From NCBI GenBank assembly GCA_017536685.1, contig JAFXGW010000038.1, positions 1-61,582 of the forward strand: a stretch of DNA of 61,582 bases. Reading direction: 5' to 3'. The position numbers were made by a program, and so were the translations under genes. This document shows positions 26,101 through 36,635 of this stretch, in pieces (the first letter of the stretch is position 1; the number at the start of each line of letters is the position of its first letter). Origin of the DNA: Clostridia bacterium (GTDB taxonomy: Bacteria; Bacillota; Clostridia; TANB77; CAG-508). The notes beneath the pieces were generated by a model that was not told the origin of the DNA, made no database searches, and was given only the letters and a program-made list of their open reading frames with translations.

Positions 26101-28926
26101 TTAGTTTAAATATTTTTGTAAGAATTTACCAGTATGAGATTTTTCATTTTTGCAAATTTGTTCCGGAGTTCCTATTGCAACTATTTCTCCACCTTTTTCT
26201 CCGCCTTCTGGACCTAAATCTATAATATGGTCTGTAGTTTTTATTAAGTCTAAATTATGTTCAATGACTAAAATAGTATTTCCTGTATCTACTAATCTTT
26301 GAAGGATGTCTACTAATCTGTGAACATCTGCAATATGAAGACCTGTAGTTGGTTCATCTAAAATATAAAGCGTTTTTCCAGTAGCTCTTTTAGAAAGCTC
26401 AGTCGCAAGCTTAACTCTTTGTGCTTCACCACCAGAAAGTGTTGTTGAAGGTTGCCCAAGTTTAATATATCCAAGACCAACATCAGCTAAAGTTTGGATT
26501 TTTTGTTTAATTCTAGGAATATTGTTGAAAAATTCTAATGCTTCTTCAACTGTCATATCTAAAACATCTGAAATAGATTTTCCTTTATATCTAACTTCTA
26601 ATGTTTCTCTATTATATCTTTTTCCATGACATACTTCACAAGGAACATAAATATCTGGTAAAAAGTTCATTTCAATTTTAAGTACTCCATCACCTTGGCA
26701 AGCTTCACATCTACCACCTTCGACATTAAAGCTAAATCTTCCTTTTTGGTATCCTTTCATTTTAGCTTCATTTGTTCCAGCATAAATATCTCTTATAATA
26801 TCAAATACACCTGTATAAGTAGCAGGATTTGAACGTGGACTTCTTCCTATTGGAGATTGATCTATATTTATTATTTTATCTATATTTTCTATTCCTTTAA
26901 TCTTTTGACATTTACCAGGTTTTTCTGTAGCTCTATTTATTTCTTTAGCTAAGTTTTTATATAAGACTTCATTTACTAAAGTTGATTTTCCAGAACCAGA
27001 AACACCTGTAACACAGTTAAATACTCCAAGAGGTATTTTTACAGTTATATCCTTTAAATTGTTTTCTTGAGCTTTAACAATTTCAATAGATTTTCCATTT
27101 GATTTTCTTCTTTTCTTAGGAACTGCAATTTTCTCTTTTCCACTTAAATATTTTCCTGTAATAGAATTTGAATTATTTTTGATTTCTTCTGCTGTTCCTT
27201 GAGCTATTACATTTCCACCATGAACTCCATCTCCCGGTCCAATATCTATAATTTGGTCTGCAGCATACATTGTATCTTCATCATGTTCTACTACAATCAA
27301 TGTATTTCCTAAATCTCTTAATTTTTTTAAAGTAGCTAAAAGTTTATCATTATCTCTTTGATGTAATCCTATGCTTGGTTCATCTAAAATGTATAAAACT
27401 CCAGATAATCCAGAACCAATTTGAGTTGCTAATCTAATACGTTGTGCTTCACCACCAGATAATGTTCCAGCACTTCTTGATAATGTTAAATATTCAAGTC
27501 CAACATCCATTAAGAATTGAAGTCTTGTATTAATTTCGTTTAAAATAACATCTGCTATCATTCTATCTTTTTTACTTAATTCAAGAGAATTTAAGTAATC
27601 TTTTAATCTGTTAATTGGTAGATCTGTAATTTCATTAATATTCTTTTCGCCAACTCTAATTGCTAATACTTCTGGTTTTAATCTTGCTCCATTACATGAA
27701 TAACAAGGACTATTACTCATATAAAGTTCATAGAAATTACGCATACCTTCTGATTTTGTTTCTCTATATCTTCTATCTAATGTTGGTAACACTCCTTCAA
27801 AGGCTTGAGTAAAATGTCTTGTTCCAGCAGCAGAAGTAAATTCAAATTCAATTTCTTCATCTCCTGTACCATAAAGTATTTTCTCTAAAAATTCTCTTGG
27901 TAATTTTTTTATTGGTTTTCCTTTTATATCAACACCATAATGTTTACCAATACTTTCAAAATACATTCTGGCCATAGTATCACCTTTTTTTAATGTACTA
28001 GATCCAAATGCTTTTACTCCATCGTATAATGTTTTAGATTTATCTGGAATGATTAATTCTTCATCCATTTTCATTAAATATCCAATACCTGTACAATCTG
28101 GACATGCACCAAATGGATTATTGAAAGAAAACATTCTTGGAGATAATTCTTCAAAGCTTATATTACAATCTGGACATGCATAATTTCCACTAAATAATTT
28201 TTCTCCTTGTCCTGGAATATCTACTTTTACTAAACTATTAGAATGTTTCATAGCTGTTTCGATAGATTCTGCTAATCTGTTTCTTATTTCTTCTTTTACA
28301 ATTAATCTATCTACGACAACATCTATATTATGTTTTTTATTTCTGTCCATGTCGATGTCGTCTGAAATCTCAAAGATTTCTCCATCAACTTTAACTCTTA
28401 CAAAACCTTCTTTTTGCATACTCTCTAAAAGTTTTGTAAATTCTCCTTTTTTACTTCTTACAATTGGACTTAAAATTTGAATTCTAGTTCCTTCTTCTAA
28501 ACTCATTACAGAATCTACAATTTGATCTACTGTTTGTTTTTCTATTTTTCTACCACATTTTGGACAGTAAGGAATTCCAATTCTTGCATATAATAGACGT
28601 AAAAAATCATAAATTTCTGTAACTGTTCCTACTGTAGAGCGCGGATTTTTTGAAGTTGTTTTTTGATCAATAGAAATTGCTGGTGAAAGTCCTTCTATAC
28701 TTTCTACATCTGGTTTTTCCATTAATCCTAAAAATTGTCTTGCATAGGCTGATAAGCTTTCTACATACCTTCTTTGTCCTTCTGCATATATTGTGTCAAA
28801 AGCTAATGAAGATTTTCCTGATCCTGAAAGTCCCGTAACAACAACTAGTTGATTTTTTGGTATTTCTAAATCAATGTTTTTTAAATTATGCTCTTTAGCA
28901 CCTTTAATAATTATTTTATCGTTCAT
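26101..28926 (-). CDS. uvrA: UvrA, damage-recognition ATPase of nucleotide excision repair
   Basis: 941 aa, full length. Two ABC-type ATPase units: Walker [10 protein letters not shown] (about 31-39) and GVSGSGKST (about 635-643), signatures [12 protein letters not shown] and [12 protein letters not shown], Walker [12 protein letters not shown] and [11 protein letters not shown]. Zinc-finger cysteines in CPKCGRK, CPDC...CPDC and CEAC...CEVC. It works with UvrB on damaged DNA. uvrB lies upstream at 32240-34195, but a kinase cassette separates the two genes and uvrA has its own promoter with a LexA-like box. Confidence 0.97.
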   Translation of the reverse strand: MNDKIIIKGAKEHNLKNIDLEIPKNQLVVVTGLSGSGKSSLAFDTIYAEGQRRYVESLSAYARQFLGLMEKPDVESIEGLSPAISIDQKTTSKNPRSTVGTVTEIYDFLRLLYARIGIPYCPKCGRKIEKQTVDQIVDSVMSLEEGTRIQILSPIVRSKKGEFTKLLESMQKEGFVRVKVDGEIFEISDDIDMDRNKKHNIDVVVDRLIVKEEIRNRLAESIETAMKHSNSLVKVDIPGQGEKLFSGNYACPDCNISFEELSPRMFSFNNPFGACPDCTGIGYLMKMDEELIIPDKSKTLYDGVKAFGSSTLKKGDTMARMYFESIGKHYGVDIKGKPIKKLPREFLEKILYGTGDEEIEFEFTSAAGTRHFTQAFEGVLPTLDRRYRETKSEGMRNFYELYMSNSPCYSCNGARLKPEVLAIRVGEKNINEITDLPINRLKDYLNSLELSKKDRMIADVILNEINTRLQFLMDVGLEYLTLSRSAGTLSGGEAQRIRLATQIGSGLSGVLYILDEPSIGLHQRDNDKLLATLKKLRDLGNTLIVVEHDEDTMYAADQIIDIGPGDGVHGGNVIAQGTAEEIKNNSNSITGKYLSGKEKIAVPKKRRKSNGKSIEIVKAQENNLKDITVKIPLGVFNCVTGVSGSGKSTLVNEVLYKNLAKEINRATEKPGKCQKIKGIENIDKIINIDQSPIGRSPRSNPATYTGVFDIIRDIYAGTNEAKMKGYQKGRFSFNVEGGRCEACQGDGVLKIEMNFLPDIYVPCEVCHGKRYNRETLEVRYKGKSISDVLDMTVEEALEFFNNIPRIKQKIQTLADVGLGYIKLGQPSTTLSGGEAQRVKLATELSKRATGKTLYILDEPTTGLHIADVHRLVDILQRLVDTGNTILVIEHNLDLIKTTDHIIDLGPEGGEKGGEIVAIGTPEQICKNEKSHTGKFLQKYLN

Positions 28927-28958
28927 TTCTTTCCCCCAGATTTTTTAAATCAACTAGC

Positions 28959-28995
28959 ATTATACTATAATTTTTAGAATAAAACAAGCGTTCTG
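28959..28995 (-). promoter_or_regulatory. uvrA promoter with LexA (SOS) box
   Basis: -10 TATAAT (28959-28964) and -35 TTGTTT (28982-28987) with a 17-bp spacer. Over the -35 lies AGAACGCTTGTTTT (28981-28994), close to the Gram-positive SOS box CGAACRNRYGTTYC (GAAC-N4-GTT core kept). LexA binding there would block the -35 element. Confidence 0.6.
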
Positions 28996-29139
28996 ATAAT
29001 TTATTTTTACAAAACATTTAAAATATAAAATTACTTTGTAAAATTGTATATGAAGTCTTTATTTTTTAAGCTCCTATTAAATATAAATTATCATCAAAGT
29101 TTTCAATTTAATACTGACAATTGTAGATTATATGTATAA

Positions 29140-29179
29140 ACAAAAATGGTGATAATATATAAAATACTATCACCATTTT
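29140..29179 (-). terminator. Terminator after the kinase cassette
   Basis: AAAATGGTGATA and TATCACCATTTT form a perfect 12-bp stem followed by T-rich sequence on the minus strand. The rest of the 28927-29226 gap holds only the uvrA promoter region. Confidence 0.7.
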
Positions 29180-29226
29180 ATAAGTAACAATCTAGAAGTA
29201 CATATAATTTAATTAAAAACATAATT

Positions 29227-30315
29227 TTATCTTCCATCATAATCTTCCGGATTTTCAGACAATTTCTTAGTTGTATTTAAATTACTTTTTGAAGAGGATT
29301 TTTCTAGTAATATTTTTTTTGCAAATTCATACCTAGATTCATACATTTTACTTCCAAACGCTATATATTCTTCTGGTAATCCTTCACAACTTTCTAAATA
29401 CATTCTAACCGTTCTTGGGGTATTGCTTTTTAAATGTTGAGTAATTAAATCTTGTGTTTCTGGATAAATATATAGCATATATGTTAAAACATCTTTATAA
29501 GAGGAGCTTCTATTTTTTTCTCCAGGAACTCGCATTCTTGAAAATAGAATTTTTTCTGATTCAGCCTCAACACTATCAGTAATCAAAGCGTGTTTTATTG
29601 TATTTATATTTTCATATAATCCTAAAACTCTCTCGTTATCATATAGAGGATATAAGTCTATTTCTCTTCCATCTGAATCTTTGACTAACGCCCAATTTTC
29701 ATCATGTCTATCGTTATTACCATATAAACAATCATAAACAATCATATTTATTGCTTTTCTTCTAATTTCAATAACTTTATTATTAATAAAGTCTGGAGTT
29801 CTTTCTATTGGACTTTTTGAATAAAAATTTCTTGTAGTATATTCAATAGCATCAAGAAAAAGATCAACATCGTCATTTGTATGAGCTCTTGTATCGGTAG
29901 AATCATCATATTTTTCTGATATATATCCATCAATTACAAGTTTTCCATGTTCAAGTACCTGATTATTTTCTAGATGGCTATATATTATACATCCGTCTTT
30001 TGGTTCTGAACTTCCATGATTTCTTTGCTTATGAATATTTTCATAATATTTTGAAAGATGAGCAAGTTCTACCTTGCAAGAAGGCGTTCTTGAACCTAAA
30101 GCTAATAGATATCCTACTAACTCACCATAATGATTGGCACAATATACTTTTTTGTCTCCAAATTCTTTTCTTTTTGGCTTAAAAAGTCCTGAAACTATAT
30201 TTGAAAATAGCTGTTCTCCATCTTCTGTGTGTGTATACCACCTCTTACCTTTTAGCATTCCCATTCGTTCAAATCTACCAGGTGTAAAACCATCGATATT
30301 TCTAAACTTAAACAC
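29227..30315 (-). CDS. HipA/CtkA-like Ser/Thr kinase (second of pair)
   Basis: 362 aa from a GTG start with GAGGAGA before it. The catalytic region holds GNNDRHDENWALV (about residues 205-217), matching the N-x-D-R-H-x-x-N catalytic loop of HipA and CtkA kinases, and LYPLYDNERVLG, matching the metal-binding D-N motif. The N-terminal part would carry the ATP loop but no glycine-rich motif stands out. It starts 1 nt after the stop of the HipA-N-like gene. HipA kinases phosphorylate targets such as glutamyl-tRNA synthetase; the target here is unknown. C-terminal tail is Ser/Lys-rich and disordered. Confidence 0.7.
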   Translation of the reverse strand: MFKFRNIDGFTPGRFERMGMLKGKRWYTHTEDGEQLFSNIVSGLFKPKRKEFGDKKVYCANHYGELVGYLLALGSRTPSCKVELAHLSKYYENIHKQRNHGSSEPKDGCIIYSHLENNQVLEHGKLVIDGYISEKYDDSTDTRAHTNDDVDLFLDAIEYTTRNFYSKSPIERTPDFINNKVIEIRRKAINMIVYDCLYGNNDRHDENWALVKDSDGREIDLYPLYDNERVLGLYENINTIKHALITDSVEAESEKILFSRMRVPGEKNRSSSYKDVLTYMLYIYPETQDLITQHLKSNTPRTVRMYLESCEGLPEEYIAFGSKMYESRYEFAKKILLEKSSSKSNLNTTKKLSENPEDYDGR

Positions 30316-30316
30316 T

Positions 30317-30688
30317 TTATTTCTCCTCTTCTATTATAAATTTATCTGTTTCTAAAATACCATTTGTTTTTCTTAGATATTCGAATTCATCATACTCTTT
30401 CATGTCTAAATCTTTTAATAATTCTTCAAGTTCTTCCTTTGAATACTTTTCAAGTCTAGGTAATCTAATTTTGAATATAGCAAAAATTTCATCACTTTCA
30501 TAAATTTTGTCATAGTCTGAAAATGGTAAAATAATTTCTGTTATTGCTTTTTCTTTTAAAGCTTTTTCTACGTGAGCTTTACTTAATTTAAAATAATACT
30601 TGCCTTTTTCTTTATCTCTAAATAAAGCACCTATTAAATATTTTTTATTAGTCTTATAATCAATCCATTTTAAATATAAATATTCCAT
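30317..30688 (-). CDS. HipA N-terminal-like (HipS-type) small protein
   Basis: 123 aa. YLYLKWIDYKTNKKYLIGALF at the start, then FSDYDKIYESDEIFAIFKIRLPR (about 57-78) and a final segment EYDEFEYLRKTNGILETDKF. These resemble the separate N-terminal domain of HipA kinases, which in split HipBST-type systems is its own protein and can control the kinase. It lies between the two kinase genes and is 1 nt from the second. The nearest ribosome site is further from the ATG than usual, so translation may depend on coupling. No HTH (HipB) gene is present. Confidence 0.6.
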   Translation of the reverse strand: MEYLYLKWIDYKTNKKYLIGALFRDKEKGKYYFKLSKAHVEKALKEKAITEIILPFSDYDKIYESDEIFAIFKIRLPRLEKYSKEELEELLKDLDMKEYDEFEYLRKTNGILETDKFIIEEEK

Positions 30689-30729
30689 ATTATTTTTGTT
30701 AATTGTAAAACTAACATTTCCTCCAATCT

Positions 30730-31863
30730 TTATAAAGATACTTCATCGTCATCATCATCACGGGTTGTTTTTTTTGTGTTTCCTTGGGTGTTTTGAAATT
30801 CAGTAATAACTTCTCTTACTTCTTTTCGTCTATCAACAAAAATTTTTTTAGCTAATATTTTATGTGCTTCAGACATTTTTTCAACTCTACCAAACAATTC
30901 ATCTAAATGGCTTTCTTTATACCTATCAATATCTTCTATAGATTCTAGAATCTCTTTTGGATACTTTTGTAATAAATATTTTAATAATTCTATAGATTTT
31001 ATTTGTTGAGTTTGACCAGGAATTCCAATACAAGAAGTCAATTGCTCTTCTTTAAATCTTTGATATTCTTTATCACTTTTTATATATCTTTCTGCATCAG
31101 TTACACACTCTTGCATTCCTAAAATTTGTTCATCATCAAATAGATGATAAAAACTTAATTCTCCTGTTTCTTGATTTACTCTTAATCCAAAATTTTCATC
31201 ATGTCTATCTCTATTTGCAAACATAATATCATAAGCGCACATATCAAAAAACGCTTTTCTCATTTTAGGTATACTTGTAGCTTGACCACTTTTTTTATAT
31301 TTATTTTCAAAAGCTGCAAGAATAATTTCAACATTTGTATAATTTTTTTCAGAATCTGTTCTTCCTCTTTCTGTTAATGTTCTATATTTTTTGGGAGAAA
31401 GACTTTTAAAATCTTCAATTGCAACACATGCTGGTATCATCATTTCGTGTTCTCTTAACTGAGAATGACTTAAACACCCCTCAATTTCAATTTCTTTTCC
31501 CGAATATGGATTAGTTATTGTTGTATATCCTAAGTCTACTTTACAAGCTTTTTTCCCTAATTGCTTTAAAATAATTGAAGAAATATATTCTCCAATATGA
31601 TTACCAAATTCTCTAGTACATCTATATTTAGCATTATATCCTTTTTTTGATTTAAAATGTCCAAAAGAATTCGGTTGATTTGTTCCTTTAAATGTAAGCT
31701 TTAATTTGATTTTTGAATCTTCTAAAACAAAACCTCTCCCATGTCTAAAATTACTAATATAATATCCATTATCTCTTGTTAATCTTTTAAATTTTCCAAT
31801 ATCTTCTGGTCTTTCATTTATCTTTTTAGCAACTTCTTCTAAGCTTAATATATCTTTTTGCAT
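30730..31863 (-). CDS. HipA/CtkA-like Ser/Thr kinase (first of pair)
   Basis: 377 aa from the ATG 10 nt after AAAAGGATG; an ATG 12 nt upstream sits on the site itself. FANRDRHDENFGLRV (about residues 214-228) is the catalytic loop and FYHLFDDEQILG (about 237-248) the metal-binding motif. Some segments near the N-terminus (SFGHFKSKKGYNAKYRCTREF) may form the nucleotide loop. It is paralogous to the 29227-30315 kinase only in the catalytic core; the N-terminal halves differ. The C-terminus ends in an acidic run. First gene of the cassette, with its own promoter. Confidence 0.7.
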   Translation of the reverse strand: MQKDILSLEEVAKKINERPEDIGKFKRLTRDNGYYISNFRHGRGFVLEDSKIKLKLTFKGTNQPNSFGHFKSKKGYNAKYRCTREFGNHIGEYISSIILKQLGKKACKVDLGYTTITNPYSGKEIEIEGCLSHSQLREHEMMIPACVAIEDFKSLSPKKYRTLTERGRTDSEKNYTNVEIILAAFENKYKKSGQATSIPKMRKAFFDMCAYDIMFANRDRHDENFGLRVNQETGELSFYHLFDDEQILGMQECVTDAERYIKSDKEYQRFKEEQLTSCIGIPGQTQQIKSIELLKYLLQKYPKEILESIEDIDRYKESHLDELFGRVEKMSEAHKILAKKIFVDRRKEVREVITEFQNTQGNTKKTTRDDDDDEVSL

Positions 31864-31948
31864 AATTATCAACATCCTTTTATGTTATAAATTTTAGTTT
31901 TTTATTAATAGTTTTAATGAAATCACTTTTTTGATTTACATAAAACTA

Positions 31949-31983
31949 TTTGATATTATATCAAAAAAAGTCTATTTTTGCAA
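31949..31983 (-). promoter_or_regulatory. Promoter of the kinase cassette with palindrome over -10
   Basis: -35 TTGCAA (31978-31983), 17-bp spacer, -10 TATAAT (31955-31960). The -10 is embedded in the palindrome TTTGATATAATATCAAA (about 31950-31966), a plausible repressor site. The remaining gap 31876-32239 otherwise holds the uvrB terminator and nothing else recognised. Confidence 0.5.
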
Positions 31984-32140
31984 TAGTTTCATTTATTTTA
32001 TGTTCAATTCAAAAAGTTCGATAAACTATTTTATTAAATTAAAATATCACAAAAATCCACTGTACGTTTACGCTATAAAAAGTAAATTTCGAGCACCTTA
32101 AAATTTTCAATTTCGTACTAACAATTATAGTTTTGTAACA

Positions 32141-32223
32141 AAAAAGACCAGAAATTTGATATTCTCCCACTTTGTAAAAATTTTGTCTAACAAGGGGGGC
32201 GCTTCAAATTAATTTCTGATCTT
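32141..32223 (-). terminator. Long-loop terminator after uvrB
   Basis: AGATCAGAAATT and its partner (CAAATTTCTGGTCT) form a stem with one mismatch around a loop of about 45 nt, then TTTTTT on the minus strand. The loop contains a CCCCCC run. Confidence 0.5.
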
Positions 32224-32239
32224 ATATTACTAATATTTA

Positions 32240-34195
32240 TTATAACATTTTTTCTAGCTCTTTAATTTTATCACGAAGTTCTGCTGCTTTTTCAAATTCC
32301 ATGCTTTGAGCATGTTTTAGCATTTCATCTGTAAGTCTTGATATAATCTCTTCAACAGATTCATCTTTATTAATTCCATACTCGCTTTGAAGATCTTCAA
32401 CAATAGTTGCTTTAATAACATCTCTAACAGATTTTCTAATAGTTTGTGGTGTAATACCGTGTTTGTTGTTGTATTCTTCTTGTATTGCTCTTCTTCTATT
32501 GGTTTCTGTAATTGCTTTTTCCATTGATTCCGTAAGTTCATCTGCATACATTATAACTCTACCTTCTGTATTTCTTGCAGCACGTCCAATTGTTTGGATT
32601 AATGAACGTTCTGAACGTAAGAATCCTTCTTTATCTGCATCTAAAATTGCAACCAAAGAAACTTCTGGAATGTCTAAACCTTCTCTTAAAAGGTTAATTC
32701 CTACTAATACGTCGAATTCTCCTATACGTAAATCTCTAATAATTTCCATTCTCTCTAAAGCTTTTATTTCAGAGTGCATATAACGTACTCGAATTCCTGC
32801 ATTTCTTAAATAAGCAGTTAAGTCTTCTGCCATTTTTTTAGTTAATGTAGTAACTAAAGTTCTATCACCTTTTGCTGTTTGCTCGGCAATTTGTTCCATT
32901 AAATCATCTATTTGATTTTCTGTAGGTTTTACTTCTATTTTAGGATCTAAAAGTCCTGTAGGTCGTATAATTTGTTCTACAACATTTTCTTTTGCGTGAG
33001 TCTTTTCATAATCAGCAGGTGTTGCGCTAACAAATATACATTGATTTACTCTTTCTTCAAATTCTTCAAATTTTAAAGGTCTATTATCAAATGCTGATGG
33101 AAGTCTAAATCCATAATTTACTAAAGATTCTTTTCTTGCTCTATCTCCATTATACATTGCTCTTACTTGAGGTACAGTTGCATGTGATTCGTCTATTAAT
33201 AAAAGATAATCATCTGGGAAATAGTCAAATAATGTATATGGTGGACTTCCTGCTTCTCTTCCACTAATATGTCTTGAATAGTTTTCTATTCCTTGGCAGA
33301 ATCCTGTTTCTTTAAGCATTTCTATATCAAAATTTGTTCTTTCTTCTATACGTTGAGCTTCTATAAGTTTTTTATTATCTTCAAAGTATTTTTTTCTTTC
33401 TTCCATTTCTTGTTCTATAGTAACAATCGCTCTTTCAAGCTTATCTTTACTTGTTACATAGTGAGAATTTGGATATACCATAACATGTTCTCGAATAGCT
33501 ACTGCTTTTCCTGTTAAAGGATTTATTTCTGAAATTCTTTCAATTTCATCTCCCCAAAATTCTACTCTTATTGCTGTTTCTTCTTTGTTTGATGGAAATA
33601 TTTCCAAAATATCACCTTTTGCTCTAAATGTTCCTCTTTTAAAGTCCATTTCATTTCTTGTATATTGCATATTTATTAATTTTCTCATTATTTCAGTTCT
33701 ATCTTTTTGCATTCCAGGGCGAAGCGAAACAATCATATTTTCATAATCAATTGGGTCTCCCAAGCCATATATGCAAGATACAGATGCAACTACTATCACA
33801 TCTCTTGTTTCAAAAAGTGATGCAGTTGCTGAGTGACGTAATTTATCTATTTCATCATTAATTGATGCATCTTTTTCTATATACGTGTCTGAAGAGGCAA
33901 TATATGCTTCTGGTTGATAATAATCGTAATATGATACAAAGTATTCTACTCTATTGTTAGGAAAGAATTCTTTGAATTCTGAATATAATTGTCCTGCTAA
34001 AGTTTTGTTATGAGCTAAAACTAAAGTTGGTTTTTGAGTCTCTTTTATTATATTTGCCATTGTAAAAGTTTTTCCAGATCCAGTAACGCCTAGAAGTGTT
34101 TGGAATTTTTTACCTTCATTTATTCCATTTACTAAATATTTAATTGCTTCTGGTTGGTCACCAGTAGGTTTGTATTCTGATACAAGTTCGAACAT
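32240..34195 (-). CDS. uvrB: UvrB, excision repair helicase-like subunit
   Basis: 651 aa, full length. Walker [11 protein letters not shown] (about 38-47), the damage-probing beta-hairpin region [21 protein letters not shown], motif LLIDESH, helicase motifs [18 protein letters not shown] and QTIGRAARN, and the C-terminal UVR domain ([20 protein letters not shown]) for UvrC contact. Works with UvrA and UvrC on bulky DNA lesions. Confidence 0.97.
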   Translation of the reverse strand: MFELVSEYKPTGDQPEAIKYLVNGINEGKKFQTLLGVTGSGKTFTMANIIKETQKPTLVLAHNKTLAGQLYSEFKEFFPNNRVEYFVSYYDYYQPEAYIASSDTYIEKDASINDEIDKLRHSATASLFETRDVIVVASVSCIYGLGDPIDYENMIVSLRPGMQKDRTEIMRKLINMQYTRNEMDFKRGTFRAKGDILEIFPSNKEETAIRVEFWGDEIERISEINPLTGKAVAIREHVMVYPNSHYVTSKDKLERAIVTIEQEMEERKKYFEDNKKLIEAQRIEERTNFDIEMLKETGFCQGIENYSRHISGREAGSPPYTLFDYFPDDYLLLIDESHATVPQVRAMYNGDRARKESLVNYGFRLPSAFDNRPLKFEEFEERVNQCIFVSATPADYEKTHAKENVVEQIIRPTGLLDPKIEVKPTENQIDDLMEQIAEQTAKGDRTLVTTLTKKMAEDLTAYLRNAGIRVRYMHSEIKALERMEIIRDLRIGEFDVLVGINLLREGLDIPEVSLVAILDADKEGFLRSERSLIQTIGRAARNTEGRVIMYADELTESMEKAITETNRRRAIQEEYNNKHGITPQTIRKSVRDVIKATIVEDLQSEYGINKDESVEEIISRLTDEMLKHAQSMEFEKAAELRDKIKELEKML

Positions 34196-34300
34196 TTTTA
34201 ATCCTCATTTCTATATATTTAATTTTTAAAATAATTTTGTTGTAATTAATATTAAAATTAAAGTAATAGTTTTATGAAATATTATACACAAATCTTTTGT

Positions 34301-34329
34301 ATTATATCAAAATATAAAGCAAAAAACAA
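34301..34329 (-). promoter_or_regulatory. Sigma-A-type promoter of uvrB
   Basis: -35 TTGTTT (34324-34329), 17-bp spacer, -10 TATAAT (34301-34306) in the context TTTTGATATAAT. No clear LexA box was found here, unlike at uvrA. Confidence 0.5.
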
Positions 34330-34508
34330 GGTCTGAATAGACTCTGATATTGTCAATTTGCAAATTATGTTAACAGCAAAAACTTATACAACTACATCAA
34401 TGCACATAATTCTGTTGACTTTTAAATAAATTGGTTATATTACAGGAAGAATTACATGGCGTTCCAAGTGATTTTTCCTGCAGACTCGTTTTTTGAGGTC
34501 AAAAGCTT
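34330..34508. other. Intergenic stretch without recognised gene
   Basis: The 34196-34544 gap holds the uvrB promoter and the terminator at 34509. Between them is a patch (34445-34500) somewhat richer in G and C than its surroundings with no open frame or repeat that I can support. Confidence 0.4.
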
Positions 34509-34538
34509 AAAGTACCACTCAACAATGGGTGGTACTTT
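34509..34538 (-). terminator. Terminator after the 34545 gene
   Basis: AAAGTACCAC and GTGGTACTTT form a perfect 10-bp stem around a 10-nt loop. The T run on the minus strand is short. Confidence 0.55.
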
Positions 34539-34544
34539 ACTCTT

Positions 34545-35576
34545 TTACTTATTGTTCTTCTTATATTCTTCCATATTTTTTTCATAGTTTTTATAATCAG
34601 AAGATAGTCTTTCATATACTTTATCCATTGTATCGAATTTACTTATATAAGTTTCATTTGGATTACTAAATCTTAATAATGATAAACTACCTTCATAAAA
34701 TGGATAATGCTTTGCAACTTTATATCTTAAATCTCCCAGATATTTATCACTTTCTGTCACTTCTACTCCAACAAATTCAAGCATTTCTCTTAAAAGTTTT
34801 ACTAATATTTCTTCTTTTTCATCGTATAAATCCGAATATGTTTGACCTTCTTTTAATTCATAGTCTTTATAAACATCTGCATAAGCTTCGTAGCCACCAT
34901 ATTTTTCTGTTGGAGTTAAATAGTTTAATAAATCATCAGCAAACATTATTCTTTCTACTTCATTTAAAACAACATCATCTTTTTCTACATCAAAACTTGC
35001 AAATCCTCCATATAGAGCCCATTCTGTGTTATAAATATCTTCTTGGCAAAAATTATAATAATGTACAACTTTCCTTGTTAATTCTCTTAAATCCCAAGAT
35101 TTATCGATTTCTTTATTTTTATATTTTAACATTTCAAGATAAAGATTCTTAACTTTTTTTATTCTTTCTTCTAAAACCTCTTCAAAACCTCTATTCTTTA
35201 TTTCTTCTTCTGTTTTTCTATAACATTCCAATTCATTGATAACAGGATTATAAGAATTGATAAAATATTCAATTTTCTTTTCTTCTGTATTGGCAAAATA
35301 ATCATCGTCATCATATAAATTACTAGCATTTCTCATAAGGCAAAATATTCCTCTAAATACGCCAAAATTCTTATCAAAAAATATTTCTATACTAGTAAAC
35401 GATTCATAATATTTTGGGAAATGACTATTTGGATTTTCTTTGATGTCCATGTTTTTAATTTTCCCAATTTCTTGAGCAAGTTCATACGCTTTTTTTGCAA
35501 GTTCTGCAAAAATTTCTTCATACTTTTTCTCTTTAATTCGTTCTTCGTAATCTTCATATTTAAGTTCTTTCATCAT
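34545..35576 (-). CDS. Acidic alpha-helical cytoplasmic protein, unknown
   Basis: 343 aa, very rich in Glu, Lys and Tyr, with no membrane segment, signal peptide or recognised motif. Predicted to be almost all helical (for example KYEEIFAELAKKAYELAQEIGKI). Opens the accessory island between uvrB and the TIR genes. AGGAGA site before the ATG. I cannot name a family. Confidence 0.55.
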   Translation of the reverse strand: MMKELKYEDYEERIKEKKYEEIFAELAKKAYELAQEIGKIKNMDIKENPNSHFPKYYESFTSIEIFFDKNFGVFRGIFCLMRNASNLYDDDDYFANTEEKKIEYFINSYNPVINELECYRKTEEEIKNRGFEEVLEERIKKVKNLYLEMLKYKNKEIDKSWDLRELTRKVVHYYNFCQEDIYNTEWALYGGFASFDVEKDDVVLNEVERIMFADDLLNYLTPTEKYGGYEAYADVYKDYELKEGQTYSDLYDEKEEILVKLLREMLEFVGVEVTESDKYLGDLRYKVAKHYPFYEGSLSLLRFSNPNETYISKFDTMDKVYERLSSDYKNYEKNMEEYKKNNK

Positions 35577-35648
35577 ATATTCTCCTATATAAAGCTCTTA
35601 TTAACATTTCAAACTATTTATGTTTATGCTAATATACTATAAAATTTA

Positions 35649-35996
35649 TTATATTATATAATCTTTATTGCATTTTTTACATTGATAATGAAAGTCTAAA
35701 CAAATCTTATATTTTTCATTTTTATAATCCTTAATAATTTCATACAAATCTGTTATACATTTATCATGATATATATAATAACATTTTTCAAGAATATTAT
35801 ATACTACTCTTCCTCTTGGAAAATAGTCAAAATCAACTTTATATTTTGATGCATAATTTTTTTCCCAAACTTCGAAATGACTCTCGGGATAATTTAAGAA
35901 ATCACCATATTTTTCAGCTTGTTCATTTTCACATTTATGTACAAAAAATTTGTTATTAATTTGAAAAAATAGATTAACCATTTTATTTTTCTCCAT
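35649..35996 (-). CDS. Small cytoplasmic protein with C-terminal CxxC, unknown
   Basis: 115 aa. Aromatic and Lys/Glu-rich with a cysteine-bearing tail (CYYIYHDKC, then CLDFHYQCKKCNKDY), which could bind one metal ion. No family recognised. The start codon is preceded only by A/T-rich sequence, so the exact start is uncertain. Confidence 0.45.
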   Translation of the reverse strand: MEKNKMVNLFFQINNKFFVHKCENEQAEKYGDFLNYPESHFEVWEKNYASKYKVDFDYFPRGRVVYNILEKCYYIYHDKCITDLYEIIKDYKNEKYKICLDFHYQCKKCNKDYII

Positions 35997-36110
35997 TTAT
36001 TTAATTCAATCATATTTTATCATATAAAAATTTATTTGCCAAACTATATTATTTATTTTATAATTAAATCGATTTTTACTAATATTGTTCATAAACTAGG
36101 AGGTTATATT

Positions 36111-36533
36111 ATGTCATTATTTAAAAAGATTTCTAATTTACTAAAAAAAGATAATAAAGAAGAAGATTCTTATTTCGATAATTTTTTCATAGATAAATTT
36201 GAACAATTACCTAAAGAAGGTGATTTTCCAATTTCTCAATACCAGGCCTTTAAACTCGCCGAACAAGATGGTAATTTAAAATCTGATTTTTTCAAGAATG
36301 CAGATTTGTTTATTAGCTACCTTGATTTTACAGATTGTAAAATTGAATTAATAAAAAAAGATAATAAACAATATTGGTTAATAAAAATTACTGATGGTGA
36401 TATTTCTTCAATCTATACTGATGAAGAAGGAAATTCAACTTTTACCGATGGAAAATTAGGAGAAGATAGTTTAAAAAAACTTCAATGTCTTATAGATGTC
36501 AATACTGGTGAATATATCTATTATCCGGAGTAA
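36111..36533 (+). CDS. PepSY-like small protein, unknown
   Basis: 140 aa from the ATG that follows CTAGGAGGTTATATT; longer readings upstream have no site. The N-terminal 25 residues are basic and amphipathic, without a signal peptide. The remainder (SQYQAFKLAE, YWLIKITDG, DVNTGEYIYYPE) resembles PepSY-type domains in which the chain ends in a strand with a DxxTGE motif. Plus-strand gene facing the TIR operon, with a shared terminator between. Confidence 0.5.
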   Translation: MSLFKKISNLLKKDNKEEDSYFDNFFIDKFEQLPKEGDFPISQYQAFKLAEQDGNLKSDFFKNADLFISYLDFTDCKIELIKKDNKQYWLIKITDGDISSIYTDEEGNSTFTDGKLGEDSLKKLQCLIDVNTGEYIYYPE

Positions 36534-36585
36534 TAATAATTTTATGTTATACTAATTAATATAATTGTAATCATACAGTAAAAAA

Positions 36586-36632
36586 TAAAGAGAGAACTAT
36601 AATATCCAAAACTCACTTATAGTTCTCCTTTT
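36586..36632. terminator. Bidirectional terminator between convergent genes
   Basis: GAGAACTATAA and TTATAGTTCTC form an 11-bp stem with A-rich and T-rich flanks on either side. It serves both the 36111 gene and the TIR operon. Confidence 0.75.
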
Positions 36633-36635
36633 ATT

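Noticed and set aside
34445..34500. GC-richer patch after uvrB as a gene remnant or RNA
   Set aside because: No frame, stem or repeat convincing enough.
36036..36110. Longer N-terminus of the PepSY-like gene
   Set aside because: No ribosome site upstream; the ATG at 36111 has a perfect one.
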